Origin: Hymenobacter terrenus
GTDB taxonomy: Bacteria > Bacteroidota > Bacteroidia > Cytophagales > Hymenobacteraceae
Assembly (NCBI RefSeq): GCF_000972495.1
Contig: NZ_LATM01000003.1
Coordinates: 248,001 to 312,000 of the forward strand
Length of the DNA stretch: 64,000 nt
Direction of reading: 5' to 3'
The translations under genes and the position numbers were made by a program. This document shows positions 17,582 to 25,714 of this stretch, one piece after another; position 1 is the first letter of the stretch, and every line of letters starts with the position of its first letter. Under the pieces are notes generated by a model. That model saw nothing but the letters and a program-made list of their open reading frames with translations, did not search any database and was not told the origin of the DNA.

Positions 17582-20500
17582 ATGGCTAAAATCCTGCGAC
17601 TACACGATACCGGCTCCAGCACCCACGAGGGCTGGGGGCCGACTGGTAAAATTGGCCCCCACGAAGTGGAGCGGCTGCTGGACCCCCAGGGCGGGCGCGC
17701 TGCCAAGGTGGCCGTATCCATTCCATCGCCTTTTGCCCGGATGCACCTGGTAGAAACGGCGCTGCGATTTGTGACCCAGGGCGGCACCAGCCAGGACTCC
17801 GTTTACCACCAGCTCGTGAGCCATTTCTGGGATGTGTGGGAGATGGTATTCAACTACCACCAGCGCAAGCTGGCCAGCCAGCGCCTGCAAATCCGGGCCT
17901 GGCGCAAGGACGAGGAGCTGGCCAAGTTGCGCGCCAACCCCGCCACCCGGCCCCTGGCCGACGTGCTGAGCCTCTACCTCGACGGCCGCTTCGCCAAGCT
18001 CACCGAGCTGCACCTGATTTACTTCCCCGGTGCCAATGGCGTGCCACAGCTCATCGGCGGCACCTCACCGCTCACGCTGTTCTTCCCGGCTCCTAACCTA
18101 CGTCCGTTGCCCGTGCAGCGGCCCCAGGGCGGTGGCTACTATTTCGATAGCCAGTATGTGCCGCTGGCCAACCGTGAGGCGGCATTTCGCGACTATGTGT
18201 ACCAGGAGTTTGTGGGCGACCCGACGCTGACGGCCCTGGCCCCGCTGGTGCGCGACACCCTCGACCGCGGCTTGCTGCAAAAGTGGGCCATGGAAGGCGG
18301 CGCGGGCCTTAGCAATTTCCCGGTGCTCACCGATGCCTCGAACAACCAGATTGATGTGGCCGGCGTGCTGCTGCGCGTGCGCCCCGACGAAGGCACGGTG
18401 CGCCATTCCGACCTGTTCATCCGGCCCAGCCGGCCTGGCATCGCGGGCCCGCTGCCCATCGTGCTGCGCCCCGGCCTGAAGGCAGTGGGCAAGCGCTACT
18501 TCAATGAAACCATGTTTGCCGACAGCGGCGCCATCGTGCCGCACGCCGATACTCGGCCGCTGAAGGAGCGCACCCTGCCTGGCCCGGAGCTGCCCTACCC
18601 GTACCTGACGGTGAGCGACCTGCTGGAAGACACCTTGCTCACGGTGCCCTACGAGGTGGACGAAGCCCGGTTCTACTGCGGCAACATTAGAATTGCGCCC
18701 GGTTTCAAGCCCAACAACTGGCCGCTGCTGCCCCTGAAGCCGGCTTACTTCGACTACTTCACGCCCCAGGAGCTGGCCGAGCACCTGAGCATAGAGCTAG
18801 ACCCCGCCTGCGTGCGGGTGAAGCTGCGCGTGCCAGTGAGCGGCGGCGATTTCGTGGACTACGAGCGGGCGTACTACCCCAATCCGCAGGGCGACAACAT
18901 TGGTCGCTTGCTGGTTACCAACGTGGCCCTGTCGGTGTTTCCCTTCGTGAAAGTGGCGGATGCGCCGCAGTACAACGACTTTTACAAAATCATGCTGGTT
19001 GATGCCAACAACATCGACCCGAGCATGGTGACCAAGAAAGTGGACCTCCGCTTCTGGGTGGATGGCCGCCCGCTGGGCGAAACCGGCACCGGCCAAAGCG
19101 CCACCCGCTACGAGCGCACGCCCAAAACCGGCCAGGACGAAGGCAGCACCTACTACGAGGTGCGCGGCACCCATTTCGATTACCTGGAGGTGCTGAACCC
19201 GGCCCCGGCCGCCGGCTCGGCGCTCATCATTCCGCGCTGGCCCGAGGTGCGACAGGGCACCAAGGAATACCGCTTTGCCATCGACTTTGGCACCACCAAT
19301 ACCCACGTGGCCATGCAGGACAGCCCCGGCCAGGAGCCCAAGCCGTTCAGCTTTGGCCTGACCGATACGCCGGTGGCGCTGCTGAAGAAAGCCACCGCCG
19401 AGCCCGACCGCAGCGCCTACGAGCGCCTGTACCGGGGCATTGATGACGACCCGGCCAACTTTGTACAAATCAAACGTTGGCAGCAGTATCAGGAGCGCGA
19501 ATTCGTGCCGCCCATCATCGGCGCCGACACTTCGCCCTATGCCTTCCCGGCGCGCACGGCTACCTATGAGGCCGCTAACTACGCTACCCAGGAACTGAGC
19601 GTGTTGGGCAACATCAACGTGGCTTTCGGCATCATCACCGAGGAGCAGCGCCGGCCCAACTACCACACGAATTTGAAGTGGGACAACTCGCTGAACCAGG
19701 CTAACACCAACCGCGTGCGGGCCTTCTTCCAGGAAATCCTGCTGCTTTGCCGCGCCAAGGTGGCCCTGAACGGTGGCAACCTTGCGGCTACCCAAATCAC
19801 CTGGTTTGCGCCGCTGAGCTTCTCCATGTACCAGCGCAACCTGTACCAGCGCGAGTGGGATACGCTGTTTCACCAGGTGTTTCACACCACCAACTCCATG
19901 CCGTGCATGGTCGAATCGACGGCGCCGTACTACTACCTCACCCGGCGCAACATCGTGACGCTGGGGCCAGGCGAAAACGCGGCGTTCATCGACATCGGTG
20001 GGGGCACTACCGACGTGCTGCTGTATGCTGACCGCAAGCCGGTGCTCAGCACCTCGTTCCGCTTCGCTGGCAATGACCTGTGGGGCGACGGCGGGGCCGA
20101 GGTGCGCGGCGCCAAAGACAACGGCCTCGTGCGCTTCGGCGTGGCCGGGGTGCAGAGCGCGGTGCTGTCGCCGGCCGCCCGCCGGGCCCGCGAATACGTG
20201 CTGGTGGCCGAAGGAACCGACAATTTCGGCTCTGAAGACGTAGCTAGCTTCCTCTTCAACTACGACCAGCTGCTGGGCTTCAGCGAGCGGCTGCTGCGGG
20301 CCGAGCACCTGCGCGTGCTGTTCTACCTGCACTTTGGCGCGCTGATTTACCACGTGGCGCAGGTGACGGTGGCCAACGGCCAGCAGCTGCCGCGCTACCT
20401 GTGCTTCACGGGGCGCGGCAGCTTGTATGTGCGGCTGCTGGCGGCAGGCTCCAACTTGCAGCCGGTGGAGCGGCTGGCTCGCCTCATCATGGAAAAAGCC

Positions 20501-20974
20501 ACCGGCCAGACCATGCCGGCCGATTTCCGCATCAAGCTGGCCGACGACCCCAAGCAAACCACCGCCAACGGCGGGGTACTCGCCACCGGCCAGATTCCGC
20601 AGGACCCGCCTCTGGTGCGCCCCGTGGGTACCGGCACCGAAATCGACAAAGGCGAGCATCACCTCGAAGCCGCCGCCGTGACCGACGAAATCAAGCAAGC
20701 CGTGCTGACCAACGCCCGTGCCTGCCTGAAACTGCTCCTCGAAGACCCCGAAGTGAAGCGCCTGCAAGCGGACCTCGGCGTGAAAAACGACCCCGGCCTG
20801 GTGATGAATACGCTGGAGCGCCAGCTCGGCGACTCCTTCAACCTCTACCGGCAGCAGTACGCCGACGTGCTGCGCGACGGCGACACCATCCCCGAAACCC
20901 TGTTCTTCCTGCCGTTCAAAAACGCCCTGTATGAGCTTTCCAAGGTGCTTCATGACGCACAGCCCGTTCACTAG
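17582..20974 (+). CDS. 1130-residue protein with C-terminal actin/Hsp70-like ATPase fold
   Basis: Residues 1-560 form a large region I cannot place in a family; it starts with MAKILRLHDTGSSTHEGWG and lacks membrane segments. From about 560 the sequence shows actin/Hsp70 nucleotide motifs: phosphate-1 FAIDFGTTNTHVA (Asp568), phosphate-2 FIDIGGGTTDVLLY (Asp804) and an adenosine-loop-like CFTGRGSLYVRLL near 940. ATP binding and a conformational cycle are therefore likely. The insertion of ~230 residues between the phosphate motifs is large. It is much longer than DnaK (~640) and has no recognisable substrate-binding domain. Its end overlaps the start of the next gene by 23 nt, which implies translational coupling. 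Confidence 0.75.
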   Translation: MAKILRLHDTGSSTHEGWGPTGKIGPHEVERLLDPQGGRAAKVAVSIPSPFARMHLVETALRFVTQGGTSQDSVYHQLVSHFWDVWEMVFNYHQRKLASQRLQIRAWRKDEELAKLRANPATRPLADVLSLYLDGRFAKLTELHLIYFPGANGVPQLIGGTSPLTLFFPAPNLRPLPVQRPQGGGYYFDSQYVPLANREAAFRDYVYQEFVGDPTLTALAPLVRDTLDRGLLQKWAMEGGAGLSNFPVLTDASNNQIDVAGVLLRVRPDEGTVRHSDLFIRPSRPGIAGPLPIVLRPGLKAVGKRYFNETMFADSGAIVPHADTRPLKERTLPGPELPYPYLTVSDLLEDTLLTVPYEVDEARFYCGNIRIAPGFKPNNWPLLPLKPAYFDYFTPQELAEHLSIELDPACVRVKLRVPVSGGDFVDYERAYYPNPQGDNIGRLLVTNVALSVFPFVKVADAPQYNDFYKIMLVDANNIDPSMVTKKVDLRFWVDGRPLGETGTGQSATRYERTPKTGQDEGSTYYEVRGTHFDYLEVLNPAPAAGSALIIPRWPEVRQGTKEYRFAIDFGTTNTHVAMQDSPGQEPKPFSFGLTDTPVALLKKATAEPDRSAYERLYRGIDDDPANFVQIKRWQQYQEREFVPPIIGADTSPYAFPARTATYEAANYATQELSVLGNINVAFGIITEEQRRPNYHTNLKWDNSLNQANTNRVRAFFQEILLLCRAKVALNGGNLAATQITWFAPLSFSMYQRNLYQREWDTLFHQVFHTTNSMPCMVESTAPYYYLTRRNIVTLGPGENAAFIDIGGGTTDVLLYADRKPVLSTSFRFAGNDLWGDGGAEVRGAKDNGLVRFGVAGVQSAVLSPAARRAREYVLVAEGTDNFGSEDVASFLFNYDQLLGFSERLLRAEHLRVLFYLHFGALIYHVAQVTVANGQQLPRYLCFTGRGSLYVRLLAAGSNLQPVERLARLIMEKATGQTMPADFRIKLADDPKQTTANGGVLATGQIPQDPPLVRPVGTGTEIDKGEHHLEAAAVTDEIKQAVLTNARACLKLLLEDPEVKRLQADLGVKNDPGLVMNTLERQLGDSFNLYRQQYADVLRDGDTIPETLFFLPFKNALYELSKVLHDAQPVH

Positions 20975-21884
20975 CCCCGCCGGCCGATGGCTGTTGCTGC
21001 TGTGGCTGGCCTTGGGCTGCGGGCCGGCGGCTCTCGCCCAGCCCGCAGCCCAGTCCGCCCAACCGGCGCCGGCTTCCAACTGGCCCTGGGTGCTAGGGGT
21101 GCTGGGCGGCATCGCCTTGGGCGTGTTGGGTGCCCGGATGTGGGCGCGGTCATCGAAGCCGGCCGCGGTGAGCGTGCCGGCCGGGGCCGCGCCGATTGCC
21201 GCCCCGAAAAAGCCCGCCGAAAACGTGGTGCGGACGCCCGTCGGGCCGCCGCGCGTGGCCCCGGCCAGCGCCGCCGCGCCGGTTTCGCCGCCCAAGGCCG
21301 CGCCCAAGCCGTCGGGCTCGCCGGGCAAAGCCAAGCACAAATCCAGAAACAGCGCCTCGTCGTCCTGGCCAACCAACGTTCCTCAACGCTCTGCTGCTAT
21401 GAACCCTTCCCAATTGCCCGGCCTGCCCACCGACCAGCCCCTGGAAACCGGCCAAACCGTTGAGTGGGCGGCCCCGACCTCCACGCCGCCCGCCATTCAG
21501 GAATTGATTGATGCCAGTGCCCACGAAGTGCCGGGTGCAACGGCCGCCCCAGCCGCCTCGAATGGCCCGGTGCACTACTACGCGCCGGCGCCGGATGTGC
21601 CCAGCATCGAGCACCGCAAGCTCAGCCCCAACCCGCTGCCGCAGATGCCCCTGCTCATCACCCTGCCGCATGCCGAGGCCACCACGGCTCATTTCTCGTT
21701 CAGCCCGCAGGCCGACCAGTCGCGCATTATCGGCAACGGAGTGCGGGAACTGAAGGAGTTTTTCGCCTTTGAGCTGCCGCCCACCGAGCAGTTCACCTCC
21801 ATCACGAACCTGACGGCTGGCCAGCTCGAAAAGCGCGACGACACCTGGCACGTGGTGCAAAAGGCTGATATCGCGTTGAGCTAG
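20952..21884 (+). CDS. Membrane-anchored protein with Ala/Pro-rich linker
   Basis: ATG 20952 lies inside the 3' end of the actin-like gene. The 310-residue product has a signal peptide (ending PAALAQ), a short Ala/Pro spacer, and a membrane helix about residues 43-62 (WVLGVLGGIALGVLGARMW). A ~100-residue Ala/Pro/Lys-rich linker follows, then a more ordered C-terminal part (from about 215: LPHAEATTAHFSFSPQ and REFFAFELPP-like stretch). No family is recognised. The linker length would let the C-terminal domain reach across a gap. It ends the first block of the cluster; a strong hairpin follows before the ion-channel genes. Confidence 0.7.
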   Translation: MTHSPFTSPAGRWLLLLWLALGCGPAALAQPAAQSAQPAPASNWPWVLGVLGGIALGVLGARMWARSSKPAAVSVPAGAAPIAAPKKPAENVVRTPVGPPRVAPASAAAPVSPPKAAPKPSGSPGKAKHKSRNSASSSWPTNVPQRSAAMNPSQLPGLPTDQPLETGQTVEWAAPTSTPPAIQELIDASAHEVPGATAAPAASNGPVHYYAPAPDVPSIEHRKLSPNPLPQMPLLITLPHAEATTAHFSFSPQADQSRIIGNGVRELKEFFAFELPPTEQFTSITNLTAGQLEKRDDTWHVVQKADIALS

Positions 21885-21891
21885 GGCTGTA

Positions 21892-22055
21892 GCGTGGACT
21901 TTGTAGTCCGCGTCCCCGCGTCGGTCGGGTATCCGCCAGAACGCGAGCTACAGAATCCGCGCTACGTGCCACGTGAAACCGCCCCTGAAAACCATCCCCA
22001 CCCGGCCGTTCGGGTGCCTATCCCGACTAGGTCGGGATGGTTTTCAGGGGCGGTT
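21892..22055 (+). terminator. Two hairpins separating the two halves of the cluster
   Basis: A small stem (21892-21900 with 21905-21913) precedes a perfect 22-bp stem, arms 21977-21998 and 22034-22055, which contains a nested CCCGAC/GTCGGG hairpin. There is no T tract, so termination is possible but unproven. Confidence 0.6.
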
Positions 22056-22130
22056 CCTGTTTATTCCGTGCGTTATCCGCTAGCCCCTTGGCTGGGGTAG
22101 TAACTTCGACAATTATTTGACGAAGCGTTT

Positions 22131-23624
22131 ATGCTCTTACTTGAAATCCTATTAATTCTGGCGCTGGTGGCGTGGCAGGCGGTGGTGTTCTGGCGCAACC
22201 GCCAGCTGGCCGATAGCGTGGGTGCGATGTACCCCGTGGCGGGTGCGGTGGCGGTGCAGCCCATTCCGTTTACGGCCGCGCACCCCGAGAAAAACTTCGA
22301 CGTACAGTACGATGCCCTCATCACCCGCGACGCGTCGCCGGAATTTGGGCAAATCATCACCGACACCAACGAGTACCTGCTGAACAACCGCGGCGCGGCG
22401 GCGGATTTTAGCATTCTGAAGGACATTTCGGAGCGCCACGCCGAAGCGCTCGACGAAGAGATTCAGGCCCAGATTGCCACGCCGCTGTACCTGGGGCTGC
22501 TGGGCACGTTCACGGGAGCCATTCTGGGGCTGGTTTCGCTGGTCGGCAATCCGTTTGCCGATGCGGTGGCCGACCCCGCCCTGGACACGTCGTTTAGCAA
22601 CGCCGACGTGCAGCATTTCCTCGGCGGCGTGCTCATTGCCATGATTGGCAGCTTGTTTGGCCTGGCTTTCACGCTGGCCGGCAACCAGCTGCTGAAGCAG
22701 GCCCGCACCCGGCGCGACCGCAACAAAAACGCCTACTACACCTTCCTGCAAAAGGCGCTGCTGCCCAAGCTCAACTCCGATATGCAGGCCGGCATGAGCA
22801 ACCTGAAAGCGGTGCTCGACACGTTCAACGCGGACTTCTTCAGCCAGATACAGAACGACTTTTTCAGCAAGATTCACGAGTTTACGCCCCTCATTGCCAG
22901 CATCACCGAGAACGTGAGCGTGCAGAAACGCTTCCTGGAGCAGCTCGAAAAGATTGGCTATTCGGAGCTGGCCAATGCCACCATCAAGGTGTTTGACAGG
23001 GTGGATGAGAGCGCCCAGACCTTCGAGAAATTCCTGGGCTACCAGCAGGCCCTGAACAGCACCGTAACCCACGGCGCCGAAGTGGCCCAGGTAATAACGG
23101 CCCTGCTCAACCGCCTCACCGCGCTGGAAGAAGGCCTCGCTAGCGTGCCGCAGTACCTCCAGCAGCACGACGACGCTCTGCGCCAGCAAGTGGCGTTTTT
23201 CAGCCAGCACGGCAAGCTGCTGGCCGACTTGGGCGCGCAAATCCGCCAGGGTGTGAGCGAAGGCGTGCACCGCATGGATGTGGAGCTCGACGGCCGCCTG
23301 CAAGAGCTGCAAAAGGAAGCCAGCGCCGCCCACGAGCAGTGGCAGCGCCATTTCCGCGAGCTAAACCAGAACAATGTCTACCAGAAAATCACGGAGTACC
23401 TCAACCCCTTCACCCAGCTGCCGGCCCAGCAAAAAGACCTGAATACGCTGCAAGAGCGCCAGGCTGCCCTCGCCGCGCAAGCCCTACAGCGCCTGGAGGT
23501 ACGCATCGCCGCCGACGCCGCCCTGCAACGCTCCCTCCTGGAGCAGGTGGAGCGGACCAACAACGTGCTGGAAGAAATCACCCGGCCCAACTGGTTTCAG
23601 CGCACCATTCTGGGCAAGAAGTAG
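22131..23624 (+). CDS. MotA/TolQ/ExbB-like channel protein with long coiled tail
   Basis: The 497-residue protein has three membrane helices: about 2-20, 118-140 and 165-188. The second begins PLYLGLLGTFTGAILGL, the hallmark Pro-containing helix of MotA/TolQ/ExbB stators; the third is GGVLIAMIGSLFGLAFTL. A cytoplasmic region of ~95 residues lies between helices 1 and 2. After residue 190 comes ~300 residues of helix and coiled coil, much longer than in TolQ or ExbB and reminiscent of the long tail of ZorA from Zorya defence. With the next gene it should form a proton- or sodium-driven complex. ATG 22131 opens directly into helix 1. Confidence 0.8.
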   Translation: MLLLEILLILALVAWQAVVFWRNRQLADSVGAMYPVAGAVAVQPIPFTAAHPEKNFDVQYDALITRDASPEFGQIITDTNEYLLNNRGAAADFSILKDISERHAEALDEEIQAQIATPLYLGLLGTFTGAILGLVSLVGNPFADAVADPALDTSFSNADVQHFLGGVLIAMIGSLFGLAFTLAGNQLLKQARTRRDRNKNAYYTFLQKALLPKLNSDMQAGMSNLKAVLDTFNADFFSQIQNDFFSKIHEFTPLIASITENVSVQKRFLEQLEKIGYSELANATIKVFDRVDESAQTFEKFLGYQQALNSTVTHGAEVAQVITALLNRLTALEEGLASVPQYLQQHDDALRQQVAFFSQHGKLLADLGAQIRQGVSEGVHRMDVELDGRLQELQKEASAAHEQWQRHFRELNQNNVYQKITEYLNPFTQLPAQQKDLNTLQERQAALAAQALQRLEVRIAADAALQRSLLEQVERTNNVLEEITRPNWFQRTILGKK

Positions 23625-23739
23625 CCGGGGTGAGAGGGGGAGTAGGGAGCTGGAGAGAAAAAGTAATGCTTGTACAGACTGCGTTTTCGTTGGGGCCGCC
23701 CCATCCGTGGAACCAGTAAAATCCGACTAAATCCGTGAT

Positions 23740-24399
23740 ATGAAGGAAAACCGCGACTTCTTTTGGCCTAGCTACGTGGACCTTATGACGGCCTTGTTTT
23801 TGATCATGCTCGTGCTGTTCGTGCTCAATTACAAGCGTTTCCGGGACAAGCAGCGCGACACCGACAAGCTCATCTACGACCTGAAGGTGCAGGTGGCCGA
23901 AAAGCGCAAGCTCGATGAAATCAAGGCCGCCCTCAAGCGCCTCGAAAGCAATTATTTCGAGTATAACCCCACCTACAAGCGCTACGAGCTGAAATTCCCG
24001 GTTACGTTCGCCCCCAAGAGCGACGTGCTGCCCTACGATGCGCAGGCCCCGCTGGTGAGGGCTGGCCGCTTCCTGCTCAACCAGGTCCAGGCCATCAAAA
24101 ACGACGACAACGTGCAGTACCTCGTCGTGGTAGAGGGCCGGGCCGCCAAAGACCTGCGCTACCCCGCCAACGACCCGCACAACCGCGATGGCCCGGCCGT
24201 GCGCCAGCTCAGCTACAGCCGCGCCCTGGCCGTTATTCGGCTCTGGGAGCAGGCCGGCCTGCGCTTCCCCGCCAACCTAGAAGTGATAGCCGCCGGCAGC
24301 GGCTTCCGTGGAGCCGGCCGCTACACCGGCGCCCAGGAAGCATTAAATAAGCGGTTTATCATCCAGATTCAGCCCAAGATTGGCTCAATTGGGAAGTGA
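23740..24399 (+). CDS. MotB/OmpA-like channel partner
   Basis: The 219-residue protein starts with a short cytoplasmic end and one membrane helix, PSYVDLMTALFLIMLVLFVL (10-30). It has the conserved stator aspartate at Asp14 in SYVDLMT, the residue that carries protons in MotB, TolR and ExbD. A coiled stretch (about 32-70) leads to an OmpA/MotB-type peptidoglycan-binding-like domain (about 80-215: FAPKSDVLPYDAQAPLV, VEGRAAK, SYSRALAVIRLW, GFRGAGRYTG). The order and spacing match ZorB and MotB. The upstream MotA-like gene is 115 bp away. It is the last gene of the cluster, followed by a bidirectional hairpin. Confidence 0.85.
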   Translation: MKENRDFFWPSYVDLMTALFLIMLVLFVLNYKRFRDKQRDTDKLIYDLKVQVAEKRKLDEIKAALKRLESNYFEYNPTYKRYELKFPVTFAPKSDVLPYDAQAPLVRAGRFLLNQVQAIKNDDNVQYLVVVEGRAAKDLRYPANDPHNRDGPAVRQLSYSRALAVIRLWEQAGLRFPANLEVIAAGSGFRGAGRYTGAQEALNKRFIIQIQPKIGSIGK

Positions 24400-24419
24400 T
24401 AGTAGTATATAAGTGGAAT

Positions 24420-24518
24420 CCGTCATGCTGAGCGGAGTCGAAGCATCTCGCGTGCCACCACTAATTCAATCCCCAGGCGAAATGCTTCGACACCGCTTAG
24501 TATAACGGGCTTTTTAAT
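24420..24518. terminator. Bidirectional hairpin of the 15240 repeat family
   Basis: Arms 24420-24450 and 24478-24508 match at 25 of 31 positions, then TTTTT at 24512-24516. It sits between convergent genes. Confidence 0.7.
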
Positions 24519-25506
24519 CTCGCAGAATCTGCTCAATTGCCGCCAGTTCCTCCGGGCTAAATGCCAGGTTCTCTAAGCAGCGTAGCGAGTCGTCGAGCTG
24601 CTCGGGCTTGCTGGCGCCGATGAGCACGGACGTTACCCGCTCGTCTTTCAGCAGCCAGGCCAGGGCTAGCTGGGCGAGGCTTTGGTTGCGAGCCTGGGCC
24701 ACTTCGTTGAGGCGGCGGGCCTGGTCGAGTCGCTCGGGCGTGAGGTTGCTGGCTTGCAGCGAGTCCGTGCCCTTGGCCACCCGCGAATCGGCGGGAATGC
24801 CGTGTAGGTATTTGTTGGTGAGCAGGCCCTGGGCCAGCGGCGAGAAGGGGATGCAGCCTACCCCTTCTTTGCCCAGCAGGTCGAGCAGGCCGTCTTCTAC
24901 CCAGCGCTCAAACATCGAATATTTGGGCTGGTGAATGAGGCAGGGCGTGCCCAGCTCACGCAGCAGGCGCAGGGCCTCGGCCGCCTCGGTGGGCTGGTAG
25001 TTGGAAATACCCACGTACAGAGCCTTGCCCTGGCGCACGATGAGGTCAAGCGCGGCCATGGTTTCGGCCAGGGGCGTTTCGGGGTCGGGGCGGTGGTGGT
25101 AGAAGATGTCTACGTAGTCCAGGCCCATGCGCTGCAAACTCTGGTCGAGGCTGGAAACCAGGTATTTCTTGGAGCCCCACTCGCCGTAGGGGCCGGGCCA
25201 CATCAGGTAGCCGGCTTTGGTCGAAATGATAAGCTCGTCGCGGTAAGGGCGGAAATCCTCGCGCAGGATGCGGGCAAAGTTTGCCTCGGTTGAGCCGGGT
25301 GGCGGGCCGTAGTTGTTGGCCAGGTCGAAGTGCGTAACCCCGCTATCGAAGGCCCGGCGCAGGATGGCGCAGCCGTTGGCCAGCTTGTCTACGTCGCCGA
25401 AATTGTGCCACAGGCCCAGGGATAGGGCAGGCAGTTGCAGGCCGCTGCGTCCGCAGCGGCGGTAAGTCATGTGTTGGTAGCGGGCTGCGCTGGGCAAGTA
25501 GTTCAT
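24514..25506 (-). CDS. gpr: Aldo/keto reductase, L-glyceraldehyde 3-phosphate reductase type
   Basis: The 330-residue TIM-barrel oxidoreductase follows the E. coli YghZ/Gpr pattern along its length: YRRCGRSGLQLPALSLGLWHNFGD at the start, THFDLANNYGPPPGS with the catalytic Asp/Tyr, STKAGYLMWPGPYGEWGSKKY with the Lys, YVDIFYHHRPDPETP with the His, and FSPLAQGLLTNKYL. The family reduces small aldehydes and methylglyoxal-type compounds with NADPH. Length equals that of the family. It is transcribed alone; hairpins lie on both sides. Confidence 0.9.
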   Translation of the reverse strand: MNYLPSAARYQHMTYRRCGRSGLQLPALSLGLWHNFGDVDKLANGCAILRRAFDSGVTHFDLANNYGPPPGSTEANFARILREDFRPYRDELIISTKAGYLMWPGPYGEWGSKKYLVSSLDQSLQRMGLDYVDIFYHHRPDPETPLAETMAALDLIVRQGKALYVGISNYQPTEAAEALRLLRELGTPCLIHQPKYSMFERWVEDGLLDLLGKEGVGCIPFSPLAQGLLTNKYLHGIPADSRVAKGTDSLQASNLTPERLDQARRLNEVAQARNQSLAQLALAWLLKDERVTSVLIGASKPEQLDDSLRCLENLAFSPEELAAIEQILRD

Positions 25507-25563
25507 AGCAAAGAAGGCAAAAAGGCCGGATGGCCAAAAGTAAAACCGCCAATCCTATCAAGT

Positions 25564-25614
25564 CATTGGCCGCCGCAGAATCCCAGTGATTGACGGGTCC
25601 CACGGCGGCCAATG
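25564..25614 (-). terminator. Hairpin downstream of the M23 peptidase
   Basis: Perfect 12-bp arms 25564-25575 and 25603-25614 (GGCCGCCG core). No clear T tract, so assignment rests on position. Confidence 0.5.
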
Positions 25615-25714
25615 ATAAACAAATAATCCTGAAATTGGCCGGGATTTGGGAATGCTTAGCCATGCAAAGTCTGCCAACCGTTTAGCAGCCAATCAGTGGC
25701 GTAGCCAGTTATTC

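Noticed and set aside
18797..21376. An 859-residue open frame on the minus strand
   Set aside because: It runs opposite the actin/Hsp70-like gene, has no recognisable domain, and reflects the GC-rich codon pattern of the plus-strand gene.
13870..24399. Calling the cluster a Zorya defence system
   Set aside because: The ZorAB-like pair is present but no ZorC, ZorD or ZorE-like gene is found. The tubulin-like, actin-like and vWA genes do not belong to Zorya.
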